DNA from: Gammaproteobacteria bacterium | GTDB taxonomy: Bacteria; Pseudomonadota; Gammaproteobacteria; Pseudomonadales; Pseudohongiellaceae | Direction: 5' to 3' | Length of the DNA stretch: 34,280 nt | NCBI GenBank assembly: GCA_009922595.1 | Contig: RFVC01000020.1 | Location: 1-34,280 of the forward strand | Shown here: piece by piece, positions 1-7,121 of the stretch | Layout of the letters: the number at the start of each line of letters is the position of its first letter | Position numbering within the stretch: the first letter of the stretch is position 1 | Translations under genes and position numbers: made by a program | The notes under the pieces: generated by a model | Seen by the model: only the letters and a program-made list of their open reading frames with translations | Told to the model about the DNA's origin: nothing | Database searches by the model: none

Positions 1-447
1 GCCTCGGTCATCCATTGCAATTGTTGTTACCGGATGACCTAACGTTGCCAATAGGTTGCAGAACAACATATTGAAATGGTGGTGGTATGTCATCGCCAAC
101 ACCCCTTTGCCCTGCTGGCAGGCTTTCTCTAGATGTTCTTTGCCTTCAATATCCACATGGCATTGGTGAATCCATGAAGTGCTATTGCCTGCATAAAAAG
201 TGCTCTGAAAGCGCTGCACGCCAAGCAGCGCTAGATGTCTATTCCATACGGCGTTAATGTCTTTGCCTCTCTGGAGCCATAGCTTCAGGCCTTTGTAGTA
301 CAGCGGTTTTTGTTTGGCAGAGGCGGGATGTATGTAGTGAACAGAGCGAGCGGCAATATTGTTGGCCCTTGAATAGGGTAGGCAGATGCGCAGAATGTTG
401 ATCCAGATGATCAGGAGCTTAAGTCTAATTGTCGCCAGAATACTCAT
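1..447 (-). CDS. LpxL/HtrB-like acyltransferase, partial (C-terminus outside window)
   Basis: An open frame reads from an ATG at 447 leftward off the window edge, giving the first 149 residues. It starts MSILATIRLKLL with a hydrophobic N-terminal stretch (about residues 8-23), as in inner-membrane-anchored lipid A acyltransferases. Near residue 122 it has KGVLAMTYHHHFNMLF, which resembles the 'GKGVILLTGHFGNWE' segment around the catalytic His of the LpxL/HtrB (LABLAT) family. The usual H-x4-D/E motif is not cleanly visible: HHHFNML has no acid four residues on. The family call is therefore tentative. The start lies 14 bp downstream of the sulfotransferase stop on the same strand, so the genes are probably co-transcribed. 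The family would transfer an acyl chain from acyl-ACP to a lipid acceptor at the inner membrane; the substrate here is unknown. Confidence 0.5.
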   Translation of the reverse strand, partial: MSILATIRLKLLIIWINILRICLPYSRANNIAARSVHYIHPASAKQKPLYYKGLKLWLQRGKDINAVWNRHLALLGVQRFQSTFYAGNSTSWIHQCHVDIEGKEHLEKACQQGKGVLAMTYHHHFNMLFCNLLATLGHPVTTIAMDDRG

Positions 448-461
448 AACCTGTAAATTTT

Positions 462-1112
462 TTATCCCGGAGAGGTCTCGAAACCCAGTTGCGCAACATA
501 GGCTAAATCTTCATCTGAGAAACAATCGATACCATGTGCTTTGTAACGACCAATTGTGTCTGGGACATTCACAAGTTCAGTGAGTGCTGAAATTTCTGCA
601 GGATCAACTTTCATATCAAGAAATTCAGTTAATTCTCTGACACCTTGATCAGGCGACTGGCAGAATTCATCAAAATTAAGCAGTAAGAAGTCATTACCCA
701 GCTTTTGTCCAATTGCCTGAACGCGTTTATGTGTCAGGCACCAGTACTTCAGTGAATTCCAAGGAGTTATTTCGCAATCCTCTCCAAAAAAATGTTTGCC
801 CCAAATTTTTAACTGGTTCTGGTTGCTGCTGAAAGCCATGTCAAGTCCGTTTCGCATTACATGAATATATTTAATGCCATCAAAAATGTTGATTAACCTG
901 TCAAGAATGATATGAGTATTAGGTGCTTTCCAACCCCATAGAGTTGCAGGATTCTTAGGTGACTTTTCGGCTAAAAGAGTTGTTGCCCTTTCCTGTAGCC
1001 AGGAGTAGCCAAGCTTTTGCAGGTAAGAAGCGACCAGGCGAGTGCCGCTACCACCGACACCGCCAATAGCAACAGGGGGCAGGTAATATTGCAGAGAACT
1101 TAAAGAGGGCAT
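462..1112 (-). CDS. Sulfotransferase family protein
   Basis: This 216-residue protein has the features of a PAPS-dependent sulfotransferase. A 5'-phosphosulfate-binding loop lies at residues 17-25 (GGVGGSGTR). A 3'-phosphate-binding pair follows at R87 and S95 within HVMRNGLDMAFSS. A later LLNFDEF segment followed by a short helical C-terminus matches the family's 'YEDL' region. The family moves sulfate from PAPS to hydroxyl or amine groups of glycans, lipids or small molecules. The protein is cytosolic with no signal peptide or membrane segment, and it is short for the family (often 250-320 residues). The kinase-methyltransferase gene lies 16 bp upstream and an acyltransferase-like gene 14 bp downstream, suggesting an operon that decorates a surface glycan or lipid. 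The substrate cannot be read from sequence. No clear ribosome-binding site precedes this start. Confidence 0.8.
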   Translation of the reverse strand: MPSLSSLQYYLPPVAIGGVGGSGTRLVASYLQKLGYSWLQERATTLLAEKSPKNPATLWGWKAPNTHIILDRLINIFDGIKYIHVMRNGLDMAFSSNQNQLKIWGKHFFGEDCEITPWNSLKYWCLTHKRVQAIGQKLGNDFLLLNFDEFCQSPDQGVRELTEFLDMKVDPAEISALTELVNVPDTIGRYKAHGIDCFSDEDLAYVAQLGFETSPG

Positions 1113-1128
1113 GATGATAGTGAAAAAA

Positions 1129-2349
1129 TTATTTTTTGCAGATTGCCACGCAGCGCTGGCTGTTCATTGGTGATTTGATAAATTCAATTGATGAAAAAAG
1201 CTGCTCATGGTTTTGCAGTATTCTTTCTATCGAAAGTGGTGAAAATAGAAAGGTTTGATCAATTTCTCCCTGTAGACTGACACCTATGAGAGGGTGTGAT
1301 GCCTCCGTTGTAAGAGGGTCGGTTAAAGTGGAGTTGAATTTTTCATCTGCTAACGTTGGAAACTCAATGATCAGCTTTTCCGTGCAGAGTTTTGCAATCA
1401 TGCGCAAAGCATGAATAGGTTCCTTCAAGTGATGAAGAACATTAAGCAAAAGGACGATATCGAAAGTGCAATTTAAAGGTTCGCTTAAAATATCCTGATA
1501 TCGAATCTCTGCGCTTGAGCCCGTAACAGCTTTTACTATATTGGCGCCTATAAATCGATGGCGCTTGAGTTCCGTGCCAACAACTTTTGCGGCATTGCGT
1601 TTTTCTGCTTCAAAACAGAAAAATCCATTAGCGCATCCAATATCTAGTACAGTTTTCCCGCTCAGATCGTTATCAAGAAGGGCGAGGCTTGGTGACCTGT
1701 CATCCCCTTCAGTTTCAAGGTTGTTGCCAAGCTGTATACGCTGGTATTCAAAATCATTACGGTTGATGATTTGCTCGATATCTTGATCAGAGTAATTGGC
1801 GTATTTTTCTTCATTCAATAAGGCGGTCAGAGCATCGCTTGTTGGAATGCTTTGGTAGGCTGTGGTTTCTGCATTGACCATGCGGACATTGATCCGGTGT
1901 TGCCCAAACAGTTTCAGCCATTGGATGTAGAAATTCTGTAAATCTAGACGGCACAGTAGTTCAAAAATATCGCGCCCCGGATAGAACGTATTTCCCTCTC
2001 TAAGTCTGTCTTCAGCGTTCTCTTGGAGCAGAATCCTTTTGGAAAGCTCGGCAGGGTGAACGATCAACATCGTTGCCTTAATGCGCTCATTGAGCTCCAG
2101 TAGCCCTGCCAGCACACCGTCGCTATTGAAATCATTGTAAAGATTGTCAGCTTTGTTGTCGAAAGGACGAAACAGGTTGTAATGAACAACGCAGTCTGAA
2201 TCTGGCAGGTTGCTGAGATTTGCATCCAACTCATAGGCCATCAGAACTGGAAGATTAGTCCATTCCCCTTCATTAATCTGGTGTTCTATATAAGTGGATT
2301 TCCCAGAGCACGAAATGCCTAAAACCAGGTGTATTTCACCAGAATTCAT
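1129..2349 (-). CDS. P-loop kinase-like / SAM methyltransferase fusion protein
   Basis: A 406-residue protein with two recognisable parts. Residues 11-18 (GISCSGKS) are a Walker A motif at the start of a roughly 200-residue P-loop kinase-like domain. Residues 234-239 (VLDIGC, then ANGFF) are motif I of a class I SAM methyltransferase, followed by VVGTELKR (motif II), FDIVLLLNVLHHL (motifs III/IV) and a C-terminal strand. The methyltransferase part resembles the CmoB/DUF1698-like group in its DIGCxNGFF signature. I do not recognise this exact architecture. With the sulfotransferase and acyltransferase genes downstream on the same strand, surface-polysaccharide or lipid modification is a reasonable inference, but phosphorylation and methylation of the same acceptor is only a hypothesis. 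No signal peptide or membrane segment is visible. The ATG at 2349 places the Walker motif close to the N-terminus, as expected. Confidence 0.7.
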   Translation of the reverse strand: MNSGEIHLVLGISCSGKSTYIEHQINEGEWTNLPVLMAYELDANLSNLPDSDCVVHYNLFRPFDNKADNLYNDFNSDGVLAGLLELNERIKATMLIVHPAELSKRILLQENAEDRLREGNTFYPGRDIFELLCRLDLQNFYIQWLKLFGQHRINVRMVNAETTAYQSIPTSDALTALLNEEKYANYSDQDIEQIINRNDFEYQRIQLGNNLETEGDDRSPSLALLDNDLSGKTVLDIGCANGFFCFEAEKRNAAKVVGTELKRHRFIGANIVKAVTGSSAEIRYQDILSEPLNCTFDIVLLLNVLHHLKEPIHALRMIAKLCTEKLIIEFPTLADEKFNSTLTDPLTTEASHPLIGVSLQGEIDQTFLFSPLSIERILQNHEQLFSSIEFIKSPMNSQRCVAICKK

Positions 2350-2504
2350 ATGCTGCGCCTGAAGAGAAAAGAGGAAATTGTATCAGCCATGAACACGAAA
2401 TGCCCCATCTGGAATTGAAAGTTTTGCAAAGTATTCAAGGTGTTATGCTATCGAAGGGATTCTTGTTTGTGGTTAGAATAGACTCCTTTTTCCGGGGTTT
2501 TACA

Positions 2505-3101
2505 TTGAACTGGACCGACATCTTATCTGCCGCTGCTACTCTGTTCCTGGTGCTTGATGCACCGGGCAACATTCCCGTTTTCAATGCCATCCTCTCAAAA
2601 CTGGATGAGAAACATCGCACCCGTGTCATAGCCAGGGAAATGATTATTGCCTTGGTGATTCTTGTGGCATTCCTGTTTGCCGGGAACCTGATTCTTTCCT
2701 TTCTTGGTCTGACCCAGTCCTCGCTGAATATAGCCGGCGGTGTTCTGCTGTTTATTATTTCCCTGCGAATGATTTTTCCCGGGCGGCAGCAATACGGTGA
2801 CGAGGAAACCGAGGATCCCTTTATAGTGCCTATCGCAGTACCCTTGACCGCTGGTCCCTCAACGATCGCCATCCTCTTGTTTCTCGGCTCCAGTCAGCCT
2901 GAACGCATCTGGGAATGGTGTATTGCACTGGTTATTGCCTGGCTCGGTAGCACCATCCTGTTGGTATTGTCACCTCGCCTGATTGATGTGATTGGGGAAA
3001 GGGGCTCCAGGGCCCTTGAGCGGCTGATCGGGATGATCCTGGTTATCCTTGCCGTGCAAATGCTGCTTAACGGCATCGCCGAATTTATTCAGAGTCTCTG
3101 A
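2505..3101 (+). CDS. yhgN: MarC/YhgN family integral membrane protein (NAAT family)
   Basis: Polytopic membrane protein with about six hydrophobic segments. From the TTG at 2505 the protein is 198 residues and starts NWTDILSAAATLFLVLDAPG, which lines up with the start of E. coli YhgN (197 residues, DPLGN motif; here DAPGN). EEPFIVP-like DPFIVPIAVPLTAGP and ERLIGMILVILAVQM also match YhgN. The frame stays open upstream to an ATG at 2400 and another at 2448, which would add 35 or 19 residues, but neither fits the family N-terminus. The TTG has only a weak G-rich sequence ahead of it, so the start is moderately sure. Despite the family name (multiple antibiotic resistance locus), the transport function is not established. 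The TGA stop overlaps the ATG of the dioxygenase gene by one base, indicating translational coupling. Confidence 0.85.
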   Translation: MNWTDILSAAATLFLVLDAPGNIPVFNAILSKLDEKHRTRVIAREMIIALVILVAFLFAGNLILSFLGLTQSSLNIAGGVLLFIISLRMIFPGRQQYGDEETEDPFIVPIAVPLTAGPSTIAILLFLGSSQPERIWEWCIALVIAWLGSTILLVLSPRLIDVIGERGSRALERLIGMILVILAVQMLLNGIAEFIQSL

Positions 3102-3889
3102 TGCCGGCACCAATTCTCTACATTCCCCATGGCGGTGGACCCATGCCGTTGCTGGGTGATCCCGGTCATCTAAAGCTGATCGAGTTCCTTAAGACCGTTG
3201 TTAATCGCTTTGAACGTCCAGAAGCCATCCTGATTATCAGTGCCCACTGGGAATTCCAGGTGCCTGCGCTAACGGCGGGGAGCAAACCTGACTTGGTTTA
3301 TGACTATGGCGGTTTCCCTGACGAGGCTTACCAGATCACTTACCCCGCCCCGGGGCAGCCCGAACTGGCCAGGGACATAGCCGGCCTGCTGGCAGCCAGC
3401 GGACTGCCTGTCCACCTGAATGACCAGCGCGGTTTTGATCATGGCATGTTTGTTCCTCTGAAGCTGATGTACCCGGATGCGGATGTTCCCTGTCTGCAAC
3501 TGTCACTTCTTAACCACCTGAATGCCATGGGCCATATCGAGCTGGGCAGGGCATTGGCGCCGCTGCGCAAGCGGAATGTGATGGTACTGGGCTCAGGCAT
3601 GTCATTTCACAACCTGCGTTCTTTTTTCATGCCCGGTCTGGTCAGCGACGAGGACAATCTGGCGTTCCAGGAATGGCTCAATGAGGTTAGCACCTCGGAC
3701 ATGAGCGAACAGCAAAGAGCTGCATCATTGGCAAACTGGCATGAAGCGCCGGGCGGTATGGCCTGTCATCCGCGACCTGAGCATCTGTTACCCCTACATG
3801 TCTGCTATGGTACGGCCAACAAGAAAGCCGAACGTATTTTTTATGATGAAGTGATCGGCAAGCCTGTTTCAGGATTTTTGTGGGAGTAG
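3101..3889 (+). CDS. LigB-type extradiol dioxygenase (4,5-DOPA dioxygenase/YgiD family)
   Basis: A 262-residue member of the class III extradiol ring-cleavage dioxygenases. Family landmarks are YIPHGGGPMPLLGDPGH at residues 7-23, ILIISAHWE with the second metal-region His near residue 48, RGFDHGMFVPLKLMYP near residues 108-123, and VLGSGMSFHNLR near residue 165. In this family a Zn or Fe(II) bound by conserved histidines opens catechol-type rings, but bacterial YgiD-like proteins often have unknown physiological substrates. There is no signal peptide, so it is cytosolic. Translation is coupled to the MarC gene through TGATG. The C-terminus HVCYGTAN...FLWE also fits the family. A specific role in DOPA metabolism is not implied by anything nearby. 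Confidence 0.85.
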   Translation: MPAPILYIPHGGGPMPLLGDPGHLKLIEFLKTVVNRFERPEAILIISAHWEFQVPALTAGSKPDLVYDYGGFPDEAYQITYPAPGQPELARDIAGLLAASGLPVHLNDQRGFDHGMFVPLKLMYPDADVPCLQLSLLNHLNAMGHIELGRALAPLRKRNVMVLGSGMSFHNLRSFFMPGLVSDEDNLAFQEWLNEVSTSDMSEQQRAASLANWHEAPGGMACHPRPEHLLPLHVCYGTANKKAERIFYDEVIGKPVSGFLWE

Positions 3890-3952
3890 AAAGTTGAAAG
3901 TTGAAAGTTCAAAGTTCAAAGTTGAAAGTAGAAAGTAGAAAGTTAAAAGATG
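3890..3952 (+). repeat. Nine-copy heptamer tandem repeat
   Basis: Nine consecutive 7-bp units begin on the base after the dioxygenase stop codon. All start AAAG, with the sequence AAAGTTG, AAAGTTG, AAAGTTC, AAAGTTC, AAAGTTG, AAAGTAG, AAAGTAG, AAAGTTA, AAAGATG. Only the last three bases vary. A pyrimidine-rich stretch at about 3972-3996 is roughly complementary and could fold back on it. It lies between convergent genes just before the terminator. Confidence 0.9.
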
Positions 3953-4003
3953 AAAAAGTGACTTATTGAATCTTTCTTTCTACTTCCACTTTTCTCTGGA
4001 ACG

Positions 4004-4031
4004 AAAAAGGGCGCCGAATGGCGCCCTTTTT
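4004..4031. terminator. Bidirectional rho-independent terminator
   Basis: A perfect 12-bp inverted repeat, AAAAAGGGCGCC / GGCGCCCTTTTT, with a GAAT loop. The A-run on one side and T-run on the other give a U-tail in both directions. It serves the dioxygenase gene (plus) and ahcY (minus), which converge here. Confidence 0.92.
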
Positions 4032-4048
4032 AAGTTTCCGTTCCCGGT

Positions 4049-5425
4049 TTAGTACTTGTAGTGTTCCGGCTTGAATGGCCCATCAATGGGAATACCAAGA
4101 TAATCAGATTGCTCCTGGGTCATCTTGGTGATCACACCACCGAAGCCTTCCACCATGCAGGCAGCCACCTCTTCGTCAAGGGTCTTGGGTAGAACTTCAA
4201 CCTTGAGGCTTTCCTTTTTAGATGCATCATCCAGATCTGCAAACTTGCGCTCCCAAAGATACATCTGCGCCAGTACCTGGTTGGAGAAAGAACCATCCAT
4301 GATGCGTGAAGGGTGACCAGTTGCATTACCCAGGTTGATCAGGCGGCCCTCGGACAGGAGGATCAGGTAGTCGTCACTGCCGTCGTCATTTTTGCCGCGG
4401 ATAACCCGGTGAACCTGTGGCTTAACTTCTTCTAGGGTCCAGTTTTCGCGCATGTAAGCGGTATTGATTTCGCTGTCAAAGTGACCAATGTTGCAGACTA
4501 CGGCGCCTGATTTTAGGGCCACAAGCATATTGGAATCACAGACATCAACGTTTCCCGTTGTCGTCACGATCAGGTCAGTATTCTGCAACAAGTCTGTGTT
4601 GATGCAGGCAGGGGTACCGTCATTGATGCCGTCTTTATATGGCGAGACAACTTCGTAGCCGTCCATGCAGGCCTGCATGGCACAGATCGGATCGATCTCG
4701 GTGACTTTTACAATCATGCCTTCCTGGGAGAGGGACTGCGCCGAGCCCTTGCCCACGTCGCCATAACCAACAACAAGCGCTTTCTTGCCGGACAGCAGCA
4801 TGTCGGTACCACGCTTGATGCCGTCATTCAGTGAGTGGCGGCAGCCATACTTGTTATCGTTCTTGGACTTGGTGACCGAGTCGTTAACGTTGATAGCAGG
4901 CACTTTCAGCTCACCCTTTTCGAGCATATCGACAAGGCGGTGAACGCCTGTGGTAGTTTCCTCGGTGATACCGTGAACATTGTCCAGAATCTGCGGATAC
5001 TTATGGTGGGCCATCGCAGTCAGGTCGCCACCATCGTCCAGGAGCATGTTGCAATCCCAGGGCTCGCCATCTTTAAGGATTGTCTGCTCGATACACCATT
5101 CGGCTTCTTCCTCAGTCTGGCCTTTCCAGGCGTAAACCGCAACGCCGGCAGCGGCCATGGCCGCGGCAGCATGATCCTGTGTGGAGAAGATGTTGCAGGA
5201 TGACCAGCGTACCTCGGCGCCCAGAGCAACCAGTGTTTCAATCAGCACGGCAGTCTGAATAGTCATATGAATACAGCCAATTATCTTGGCGCCGGCCAAA
5301 GGTTTGCTTTCGCCATATTTTTCCCTCAGGCGCATCAGGGAAGGCATTTCCGCTTCCGCGAGGGTGATTTCCTTGCGGCCAAAGTCGGCGAGGCCGATAT
5401 CCGCAACTTTATAATCTTCGCTCAT
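4049..5425 (-). CDS. ahcY: Adenosylhomocysteinase (SAH hydrolase)
   Basis: A 458-residue S-adenosylhomocysteine hydrolase that splits SAH into adenosine and homocysteine, relieving product inhibition of methyltransferases. It is NAD-dependent, cytosolic and normally tetrameric. The NAD-binding loop [13 protein letters not shown] is in the middle, the substrate region has [13 protein letters not shown] and [20 protein letters not shown] follows, and the C-terminus is [10 protein letters not shown], the conserved tail that closes the neighbouring cofactor site. The length matches proteobacterial AhcY (about 460-470). It lies downstream of metK on the same strand with 79 bp between them, so the two enzymes of the activated-methyl cycle are adjacent. 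A hairpin in that gap may reduce read-through from metK. An AAAGGAAACAGG stretch shortly upstream of the ATG supplies the ribosome-binding site. Confidence 0.98.
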   Translation of the reverse strand: MSEDYKVADIGLADFGRKEITLAEAEMPSLMRLREKYGESKPLAGAKIIGCIHMTIQTAVLIETLVALGAEVRWSSCNIFSTQDHAAAAMAAAGVAVYAWKGQTEEEAEWCIEQTILKDGEPWDCNMLLDDGGDLTAMAHHKYPQILDNVHGITEETTTGVHRLVDMLEKGELKVPAINVNDSVTKSKNDNKYGCRHSLNDGIKRGTDMLLSGKKALVVGYGDVGKGSAQSLSQEGMIVKVTEIDPICAMQACMDGYEVVSPYKDGINDGTPACINTDLLQNTDLIVTTTGNVDVCDSNMLVALKSGAVVCNIGHFDSEINTAYMRENWTLEEVKPQVHRVIRGKNDDGSDDYLILLSEGRLINLGNATGHPSRIMDGSFSNQVLAQMYLWERKFADLDDASKKESLKVEVLPKTLDEEVAACMVEGFGGVITKMTQEQSDYLGIPIDGPFKPEHYKY

Positions 5426-5450
5426 TTTTTCCTGTTTCCTTTTACTAAAA

Positions 5451-5476
5451 AGTCAGGGCGATAGCTCGCCCTGACT
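5451..5476 (-). terminator. Hairpin terminator/attenuator between metK and ahcY
   Basis: A perfect 10-bp inverted repeat, AGTCAGGGCG / CGCCCTGACT, with a 6-nt loop. Read on the minus strand it is followed by TTTTTAGT, as in an intrinsic terminator for metK. Because ahcY starts 25 bp later on the same strand, it would either separate the two transcripts or attenuate between them. Confidence 0.75.
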
Positions 5477-5504
5477 GGATTCATTATTGAATAACTGGCT
5501 CTGC

Positions 5505-6665
5505 TTACAGGCCGGCGTCTGCTTTTAGTGCTTCGGCCTTGTCGGTTTTCTCCCAGGAGAATTCCTCGCGGCCAAAGTGTCCATAGGCAGCCGTTGGACG
5601 GTAGATTGGCGCCAGCAAGCCAAGCATTTCAATCAGGCCGGCGGGCCTGCAGTCAAAGTGCTCACGCACCAGCTTGGTGATCTGGTCATCCGAGATTTTG
5701 CCTGTGCCGAATGTGTCAACCAGGATGGAGGTCGGCTCAGCTACACCGATAGCGTAGGAAAGCTGCACTTCACACTTGTTGGCAATACCGGCAGCGACGA
5801 TGTTCTTGGCAATGTAACGGCCGAGGTAGGCAGCGGAGCGGTCAACCTTGGAGGGATCCTTGCCTGAGAAAGCTCCACCGCCGTGGCGAGCCATGCCGCC
5901 GTAAGTATCAACGATGATTTTACGTCCGGTAAGGCCACAGTCACCATGGGGGCCGCCCACAATGAACTGACCTGTTGGGTTGATGTGGTACTTGGTGTTT
6001 CCTGTCAGCCACTCAGCTGGCAGTACCGGCTTGATGATTTCTTCCATAACCGCTTCACGTAGGTCTTCCTGGGTGACATCGGCGGAATGCTGGGTAGACA
6101 GTACCACGGCATCAATGGATTCGATCTTGCCGTCAACATAGCGGCAGGTCAGCTGGCTCTTGGCATCTGGCTCAAGGAAAGTCAGCTTGCCGGCTTTACG
6201 CACCTCAGCCTGCTTTTCAACCAAGCGGTGTGCATAAGTGATCGGGGCAGGCATAAGGACGTCGGTTTCATCGTTGGCGTAGCCAAACATCAGACCCTGG
6301 TCGCCAGCACCCTGCTCTTTGTGCAGCCCTTCACCCTCGGTAACACCCATGGAGATATCCGGTGACTGTTTACCTATAGCATTCAGCACGGCGCAATTGT
6401 GTCCGTCAAAGCCCTCAGCAGAGCCGTTGTAACCGATATCGAGGATGACGCCGCGAACGATTTCTTCCACATCTATTACAGCGGTAGTGGTTACCTCACC
6501 GGCAACCAGTGCTAAGCCGGTATTGACGAGTGTCTCGACAGCGACCCTGGATTTTGGGTCCTGTTCAAGCAATGCATCAAGAATGGCATCAGAGATTTGG
6601 TCTGAAACTTTATCAGGATGTCCCTCAGATACAGATTCAGATGTGAACAATACTGCTTCAGTCAT
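5505..6665 (-). CDS. metK: Methionine adenosyltransferase (SAM synthetase)
   Basis: A 386-residue S-adenosylmethionine synthetase that makes SAM from ATP and methionine with release of PPi and Pi. E. coli MetK has 384 residues. Diagnostic elements are [19 protein letters not shown] at the N-terminus, the ATP-binding [12 protein letters not shown] hexapeptide region, and the phosphate-binding loop [19 protein letters not shown]. It is cytosolic and forms dimers or tetramers. ahcY lies downstream, so SAM production and SAH removal are paired. An AGAAGG sequence precedes the ATG at a good distance. Upstream is a 456-bp gap shared with the divergent tkt gene. I looked for SAM- and SAH-riboswitch core motifs in the metK leader and did not find them. 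Confidence 0.98.
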   Translation of the reverse strand: MTEAVLFTSESVSEGHPDKVSDQISDAILDALLEQDPKSRVAVETLVNTGLALVAGEVTTTAVIDVEEIVRGVILDIGYNGSAEGFDGHNCAVLNAIGKQSPDISMGVTEGEGLHKEQGAGDQGLMFGYANDETDVLMPAPITYAHRLVEKQAEVRKAGKLTFLEPDAKSQLTCRYVDGKIESIDAVVLSTQHSADVTQEDLREAVMEEIIKPVLPAEWLTGNTKYHINPTGQFIVGGPHGDCGLTGRKIIVDTYGGMARHGGGAFSGKDPSKVDRSAAYLGRYIAKNIVAAGIANKCEVQLSYAIGVAEPTSILVDTFGTGKISDDQITKLVREHFDCRPAGLIEMLGLLAPIYRPTAAYGHFGREEFSWEKTDKAEALKADAGL

Positions 6666-7121
6666 GCTGTTTTCCTTCTATTATAATTCGCAAACTACAG
6701 GACGGTACAAAAATAAGTGTCCCCCCCAGGAATTTACTATGGCTTCAATCCAATGGATTGTTCAGGTTTGCTCCTGGCTTGATCATTCCCCCGGCTTACG
6801 CTCGTCAAGCTAATACTAAGCTCAAACTTCCCCCTTGGCCGGCATTCAAAACATGCTGAAAGCAGGTCTTTCTCTTTATCTGATTGGGAAGTCGCTGAAG
6901 CTTGTTTTTTATGAATCAGACAGGAATTACAGGGGCGTGAATGTATCACCCTGACAGAGATTAGGCAAATACCCCGAATAGATATTCGGGCAGCGAAAAA
7001 GACAAAGTTTTCGGCATATTTCAGCGTTTTCCTTGTGGAAAAAGTCGGCGTGCTGGTAGACAATATCTAGTCACTTCAATAATAAGAATAATCAAAAAAA
7101 CGGGACCCAGGAGAGAGCAGT
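6666..7121. other. Divergent metK/tkt intergenic region (456 bp)
   Basis: No convincing gene is present. It contains a 15-bp dyad CAATCCAATGGATTG (6746-6760), a longer dyad at 6973-6990, a run of seven C at 6721-6727, and an AGGAGAG ribosome-binding site just ahead of tkt. Both promoters must lie here, but no hexamer pair with good spacing stands out. Confidence 0.6.
6973..6990. promoter_or_regulatory. Operator-like inverted repeat between metK and tkt
   Basis: CCCGAATA-GA-TATTCGGG is a perfect 8-bp inverted repeat around a 2-bp centre. It looks more like a dimeric regulator site than a terminator, since no T-run follows on either side. It does not match the MetJ (AGACGTCT) or MetR (TGAAn5TTCA) consensus. 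Which protein binds, if any, is unknown. Confidence 0.4.

Noticed and set aside
386-583. 65-residue plus-strand frame at the left edge
   Set aside because: It lies opposite the acyltransferase start and the sulfotransferase 3' end, which have recognisable family features; no signal of its own.
2435-2872. 145-residue minus-strand frame inside the MarC gene
   Set aside because: An antisense frame of a gene with clear family identity; composition is Ser/Arg-rich with no domain match.
3890-3952. Heptamer array as a CRISPR or origin-type iteron array
   Set aside because: Units are 7 bp with no unique spacers, and there is no replication gene nearby; it is a simple tandem repeat.
6678-6710. TATAAT on the minus strand (6685-6680) as the metK promoter
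   Set aside because: It is only about 15 bp from the metK ATG and abuts the ribosome-binding site, which would leave almost no leader; the -35 spacing is also poor.
6737-7063. 108-residue minus-strand frame in the metK-tkt spacer
   Set aside because: Low-complexity Ser/Arg/Lys-rich composition, no domain-like segments, no convincing ribosome-binding site, and it would cover the region needed for both divergent promoters.
5426-7121. SAM or SAH riboswitch upstream of ahcY or metK
   Set aside because: I searched both leaders by eye for the conserved cores. The 79-bp gap before ahcY is filled by the metK terminator hairpin, and the metK leader shows no recognisable core. A covariance-model scan would settle it.
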